Below are positions 60,308 through 64,000 of a stretch of 64,000 nt of DNA, piece after piece (the first letter of the stretch is position 1; each line of letters starts with the position of its first letter). Made by a program: the position numbers and the translations under genes. A model generated the notes under the pieces. It did not search any database. It was not told the DNA's origin and saw only the letters and a program-made list of their open reading frames with translations. The stretch is from assembly GCA_964567665.1 (NCBI GenBank), contig CAZMNN010000002.1:44898-108897 (forward strand), read 5' to 3'. The stretch is from UBA1731 sp964567665 (GTDB lineage Bacteria; Verrucomicrobiota; Kiritimatiellia; RFP12; UBA1067).

Positions 60308-63300
60308 CTACCTGATTACTATCACTGCACCTTCGGGTCTCGCCTCGATGGACCCCATTCCGCAGATGAAGTCCGGATGCGTCGTGGAATCGATACGCCC
60401 GACCACACGCTTCCCGCCAAGAGTGACCGTGCCGGTGTGTATCGTTCCGGGGAAGTCGAGAGCCAGCATCGCCCCTTCCGCCACGCTGATGCGCATACGC
60501 GCCGGCACGTCCGGAGCAGCGACAGGCGTCTCGGCGATATACTTGAGCGAAACGCCGTCAATCAGCGCCTCAAGATCCTCGTTCGGATTGGTCGCCCAGT
60601 TGCAGCCCGTGCCCTGGAACGCCAGCACGTAGCGTCCGGCGGACGGCAGATTGAACATGAATGTGCGCTCGACGAAGTTGGTGCAGATGTAGCGCGTAGA
60701 CTTCGAGATGAAGTTGGTGTACGAACCATCCTCGCTCCGGATCCACGCCCGCACGGGATTGCCGCCGTTGTGCGGCGTCACACGCGAACGCTCGTGGTAC
60801 GTGAGCCGATAGATTCCGGACTGCGGAATCGTCACGGACTGCTGCACACCCCCGTTCTGCGCGAGGAAGATGTACCGGTCTCCCGCAAAGCGGTTGTACC
60901 CCCAGTACGTTCCAAACGGCTCCGTGCCAAGTGCACCGTCGTAATTCCGAAGATAGCCGCTTTGGGCGCCATCCGGAACAAGCTTCGGCGCCGCCGGATC
61001 AAGCGCGACCCATTTTGTCTGGTCTTCGACAGCCGTATCGGAAAGCAGTTCATCCGTCATTGCGGATACGAGTTCAAAGTCGTCCACGAGCGCAATGCTG
61101 TTCTTGCCGATCTGCTCAATGCGCAGCGTCACCGGCATTGCGCCATCGACCGTGAACGCATTTGGCCACACGTACCCCGCAAGCATATGGCTCGAAGCGA
61201 CCTGCGAACCGAGTTCTACGGACGCGCCGTTCAGCGTCACCGCCGCCCGGACGGTCGCGCCGACCGTGCCAAACGTCGTCCCCTCCCAATTCGCCGGCCA
61301 GTCCGCCATCCGCCCGCGCAGCCAATACGTCCCGGCCGACGGCGTGAACGTCGTCTCGACCCAGGAATTGGACGCCAACGCAATCTGAACGGAGTTCCAC
61401 ATCACGTCCGCCGCCGAGAACAGCCGCCCGCTTCCGCAGATTGTAGAAGGCAACGCGACCGCCACGGCCGGAACGGACTTCACCAACCAGTCGCAGAACG
61501 TCCACTCGGCGACGGAACATCCATTGGTCAAACGCCAGACGTGCGCAATCGGCCCGATCTGCTCAAAGTCCCCGTTCGGAATCCTGTAGGCCGCCTGCCG
61601 GCTTTCTCCGTCCGGAATCAGGTCAAGTCGAAAATCGTCCAAGGCAATGCCGGCATCCACCTTCTCCCGGCTCTTGACGCCGAACACGTACGCCTTGCCG
61701 GCCTCGACATACGGCGTCCTGAAATAGTACCGGCGGAAATCCTGCGCGGCATTGTTTTTCATCGCGCCGACGACCGTTCCGATCACGTTCGTCGAACTGA
61801 GGTCCGCCCCAAGAAACACGTCAACCGGCGAATACTTTGGCTGATCGCCTCGACTGCGGACGGACGCCAGCACACTGCCCTGGTAATAGCCATTCGCCGG
61901 AAACGTCACCGTGGTGTACGCCCCCGCGTGGCTGATGAGATACAGCACGTTCGTCCCCTGCGGACACGGATGCGAACACCATGTCCCCCACTTGTCGCCG
62001 AGCGACGACGGCACGGACGTCAGCACCACGGCATCGGACGCGCCGTTCAGAGCCGTCCACCCGGAGGCGGCGTCCAGTTTGTAGGATTGGGCATAGGGCG
62101 CGTCGGTGCGAAAGAGGCTTGCGGGGCACTGCTCGAAATCGTGGTTCGGAATCGTTGCCGAAACGGCGTTTGCGGGCGAAAACGTCTGCGCCATGTTCCC
62201 AGCGTCCAGGACAAGCTGTCCTTCCGTCACCTTCAGGCGCTTCACGTCCGGCGCAATCGAACGCACACGCGCCGGACCGGCTCCGTCCTTGACGACCGTT
62301 CCGTCACCCGCATCGCCATGCACAGTCACGGTAGTTGCGGCGGCGGACTGCCCTTCCGGCGTGTCGGACGCGGCAGACGAAGTGTTGACTTCACGGGAGT
62401 TGAGCCGGTCGCCCGAAGCGAGCCGAACGGACGGGATGCGTCCGCCGCGTGTCGCAACAGCGCCGTCTTCAATGCTGAGCGTTCCGCTGAACGGAACGGC
62501 GTCAGACGGCCCGAGCGTCAGCGTGCCGGAGCCTTTCTTGACGAGCGTCCCCTCGCCGGAAAAGCGGATATCGTCCAGTGTGTCCGCGCCGTCGACCGTC
62601 ACCTCGACCGTGGCGTTGGACGACATGGCAAACGTCGCGTAATTCCGCTGCATCGGCGTCTCCGGACGCAGCACATGAGGGAGACTCCACTTCGCCATCA
62701 GATACTGCTGGACATCGAGACGCTCCACTTCGGTGAGCCGGTTCGTGAAAATGACGGCCTCGCTCAGATAATCGCCGCCTTCGCATGATTTCTTATCGCT
62801 GTATCCCGTAAAAAACGCCATCGCCCCCGTATCTGCACGAATGTCTTCAACATGATGGCGTTCGTACAGCTGGAAGCCGCGTTTCGGCCCGACGGTGAAC
62901 GGATCGAAACGCATTCCGTCGAGATAGAACCGCGCCACATAGCTGTCGATGCCAACATCGTTGCGCGGAAAGTGGAATCGCTTGACAGGCCAATCCTCGA
63001 CAGCGGTGTTAAAGAACGGCGAGCCGGGATCGCCGTAATGCCCAAGCACAAGACCGAGACAGTTCGTGACGCCAATCACGAGGAAGACGTCGCGAACATC
63101 CGAAAGCTTCGCCGTCTTTCCGTTTTTGCAGAACAACATGCACTGGCTGGAGCTTTTGCCGCCGAAAAAAACGGCGCGGCGACCGTCCACCGTCTTGACG
63201 GCCGGCGGAACGCCCCAAAGCGCAGAAGAGGTCGAGTTTGTCCACCACGGCTCGGCATACCACATCGTCGGTGCTGACGAATTCGTCTCGCGGCGGTCGC

Positions 63301-63733
63301 ACCAACGGGCGGCATAGGCCGCACCCGATTCGCCATTCGTCGCCACAAGTCCATGGCCGTCCGCCGCATCGACCCAGAACGCCGCCTTGCGGGCAATTAC
63401 CTCCGGCGGAGTTGCGGCATCCACAGACGGGGTTGCCGCCGTCGTGAGCGCAAGCGTCCCGCCCAGCACGTGAACAGTCGGAGAGACACTTGAATCGACC
63501 GCGCCAACGGGCATTGTCAACATCCCGTCTCCAGCCTTTATGAAGTGTCCATCGGCGGAGAGCGCAACACGCTCCGTCAACGCCGTCTGCGCTCCGGCCG
63601 CCACCGACAGGCCGACCGTCTCACGGTAGCCGGCCGAAACCGACGCGGCAAAAGCCGTCACGGCGAACGGTGCCACACCAAATGATGCCAGTGCCAAAAA
63701 CATCTGACGCCGTAAGATATTGCATTGTGACAT
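60308..63733 (-). CDS. Large secreted multi-module protein (LamG-like, autotransporter-type repeat, three jelly-roll modules)
   Basis: 1141 residues from the ATG at 63733 (the frame is open to 63808, but the promoter lies there). After a signal peptide, residues about 115-335 look LamG-like (AFWVDAADGHG, EAVIFTNRLTEVERLDVQQYL). About 340-400 resembles an autotransporter-associated beta-strand repeat (GEGTLVKKGSGTLTLG). Then come three related beta-sandwich modules of about 190 residues, near 525-718, 718-905 and 915-1090; the first two begin IPNHDFEQ and IPNGDFEQ. No catalytic motif or sorting signal is visible. Probably carbohydrate-binding or adhesive, operonic with the next gene. Confidence 0.78.
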   Translation of the reverse strand: MSQCNILRRQMFLALASFGVAPFAVTAFAASVSAGYRETVGLSVAAGAQTALTERVALSADGHFIKAGDGMLTMPVGAVDSSVSPTVHVLGGTLALTTAATPSVDAATPPEVIARKAAFWVDAADGHGLVATNGESGAAYAARWCDRRETNSSAPTMWYAEPWWTNSTSSALWGVPPAVKTVDGRRAVFFGGKSSSQCMLFCKNGKTAKLSDVRDVFLVIGVTNCLGLVLGHYGDPGSPFFNTAVEDWPVKRFHFPRNDVGIDSYVARFYLDGMRFDPFTVGPKRGFQLYERHHVEDIRADTGAMAFFTGYSDKKSCEGGDYLSEAVIFTNRLTEVERLDVQQYLMAKWSLPHVLRPETPMQRNYATFAMSSNATVEVTVDGADTLDDIRFSGEGTLVKKGSGTLTLGPSDAVPFSGTLSIEDGAVATRGGRIPSVRLASGDRLNSREVNTSSAASDTPEGQSAAATTVTVHGDAGDGTVVKDGAGPARVRSIAPDVKRLKVTEGQLVLDAGNMAQTFSPANAVSATIPNHDFEQCPASLFRTDAPYAQSYKLDAASGWTALNGASDAVVLTSVPSSLGDKWGTWCSHPCPQGTNVLYLISHAGAYTTVTFPANGYYQGSVLASVRSRGDQPKYSPVDVFLGADLSSTNVIGTVVGAMKNNAAQDFRRYYFRTPYVEAGKAYVFGVKSREKVDAGIALDDFRLDLIPDGESRQAAYRIPNGDFEQIGPIAHVWRLTNGCSVAEWTFCDWLVKSVPAVAVALPSTICGSGRLFSAADVMWNSVQIALASNSWVETTFTPSAGTYWLRGRMADWPANWEGTTFGTVGATVRAAVTLNGASVELGSQVASSHMLAGYVWPNAFTVDGAMPVTLRIEQIGKNSIALVDDFELVSAMTDELLSDTAVEDQTKWVALDPAAPKLVPDGAQSGYLRNYDGALGTEPFGTYWGYNRFAGDRYIFLAQNGGVQQSVTIPQSGIYRLTYHERSRVTPHNGGNPVRAWIRSEDGSYTNFISKSTRYICTNFVERTFMFNLPSAGRYVLAFQGTGCNWATNPNEDLEALIDGVSLKYIAETPVAAPDVPARMRISVAEGAMLALDFPGTIHTGTVTLGGKRVVGRIDSTTHPDFICGMGSIEARPEGAVIVIR

Positions 63734-63770
63734 GATACACTCCCGATAAAATTTATAAAAATTGTCGGCG

Positions 63771-63801
63771 ATTCTATCATAAGCGGTTTTTTTTTTGTCA
63801 A
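63771..63801 (-). promoter_or_regulatory. Promoter of the two-gene secreted-protein unit
   Basis: Minus strand: -35 TTGACA (63796-63801), then an A10 run, -10 TAGAAT (63771-63776) with a TGA extension. The 19-base spacer is long, but the extended -10 may compensate. The leader is about 35 bases with GGGAG before the ATG. Confidence 0.55.
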
Positions 63802-63912
63802 ATCGCATTTTATGTCATTTTATTTGCGACAGTATGTTCAGCATTGGCAGGTATCGCCTTAGCTCACACGGCACGAGACGACCTTCCTGCTTTCGGAGAC
63901 GAACGGAATCCG

Positions 63913-63921
63913 GAATTTGAT
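63913..63921 (+). promoter_or_regulatory. Extended -10 promoter of the right-edge gene
   Basis: TGA-TATAAT, with the ATG at 63932 following after 10 bases. Confidence 0.55.
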
Positions 63922-63931
63922 ATAATTCAGC

Positions 63932-64000
63932 CTACTATGTTTGCACGTCTTCATGCCCGTCTCGGCGACTTCTGGTGGTATTCGCTGATGATTTTCGTCG
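63932..64000 (+). CDS. Start of a gene cut by the right edge
   Basis: Only 23 codons are present: MFARLHARLGDFWWYSLMIF and three more residues. Basic, then aromatic and hydrophobic, so the protein may start with a membrane helix. Support is the extended -10 just upstream. Family cannot be judged. Confidence 0.5.

Noticed and set aside
60053..62788. 911-codon open frame on the plus strand
   Set aside because: Antisense of two secreted-protein genes, Arg-rich composition, no start signals.
1..64000. CRISPR array, insertion sequences or prophage genes
   Set aside because: No regularly spaced direct repeats, transposase, integrase or phage structural gene was seen on either strand.

Overview
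The window looks like chromosomal DNA of a high-GC Gram-negative bacterium of the PVC group, most likely Verrucomicrobiota/Kiritimatiellota or a close relative. This is inferred from gene content, not from a marker gene: several very large secreted proteins (LamG-like, glycine-rich, lamin-tail and autotransporter-type beta-strand modules), secreted glycoside hydrolases beside core genes, a lipid-A-type acyltransferase (outer membrane), a Gld-like ABC system and a Tad pilus locus. No insertion sequence, integrase, phage gene, rRNA or CRISPR array was seen. Genes are densely packed with many 1-23 base overlaps.

Layout. 1-867: 5' part of a CPA2 cation/proton antiporter leaving the left edge. 1194-3266: AT-richer three-gene unit (two small unknown proteins and a DUF2130 coiled-coil/nuclease-fold protein). 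3488-3526: compound microsatellite upstream of a Tad pilus locus (3684-9825): Flp pilin, a second very short Flp-like ORF, TadE-, TadG- and TadE/F-like pseudopilins, CpaB, an FHA-CpaF fusion ATPase and a short TadB. TadC, the secretin and the prepilin peptidase are absent here. 9858-16368: dnaE and leuS. 16442-24460: a 2672-residue secreted protein. 24684-31404: an apparent six-gene operon with a Gld-like ABC ATPase, a fused permease/GldG protein and a DUF4340 protein followed by rmlA, rmlC and rmlD. 31504-35955: RNA m5U methyltransferase, cupin and a lipoprotein GH78 alpha-L-rhamnosidase. 36064-44152: apparent operon gltA-argJ-(EF-hand membrane protein)-nadK-rnc-hrpB, divergent from a membrane-tethered metallophosphoesterase (44282-45430). 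45476-49902: envelope-related operon (glycosyltransferase, acyltransferase, surface-repeat protein, DUF1015, DUF2062), divergent from a CBS-domain family II pyrophosphatase (50001-51299). 51351-55234: secreted hydrolase-like protein, pgk and rpsT. 55341-55416: tRNA-Thr(CGU). 55545-56675: queA. 56665-63733: two large secreted proteins. 63932-64000: start of a further gene leaving the right edge.

Regulation visible in the sequence. Many transcription units start with an extended -10 of the form TGN-TAYAAT without a good -35. In four cases (antiporter, cpaB, glycosyltransferase, queA) this element lies only 6-9 bases from the start codon with no Shine-Dalgarno site, which predicts leaderless or near-leaderless mRNAs. 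Promoters with a real -35 and 17-base spacer serve the small-protein operon, rpsT and tRNA-Thr. The last two are divergent, and both -35 boxes lie inside one 18-bp palindrome.

How the parts fit: the window mixes housekeeping functions (replication, translation, glycolysis, TCA entry, arginine and NADP synthesis, queuosine) with envelope and surface biology (Tad pili, rhamnose-nucleotide synthesis, acyl and glycosyl transfer, giant secreted proteins) and carbohydrate breakdown. That fits a saccharolytic host- or particle-associated organism, but lifestyle is inference.
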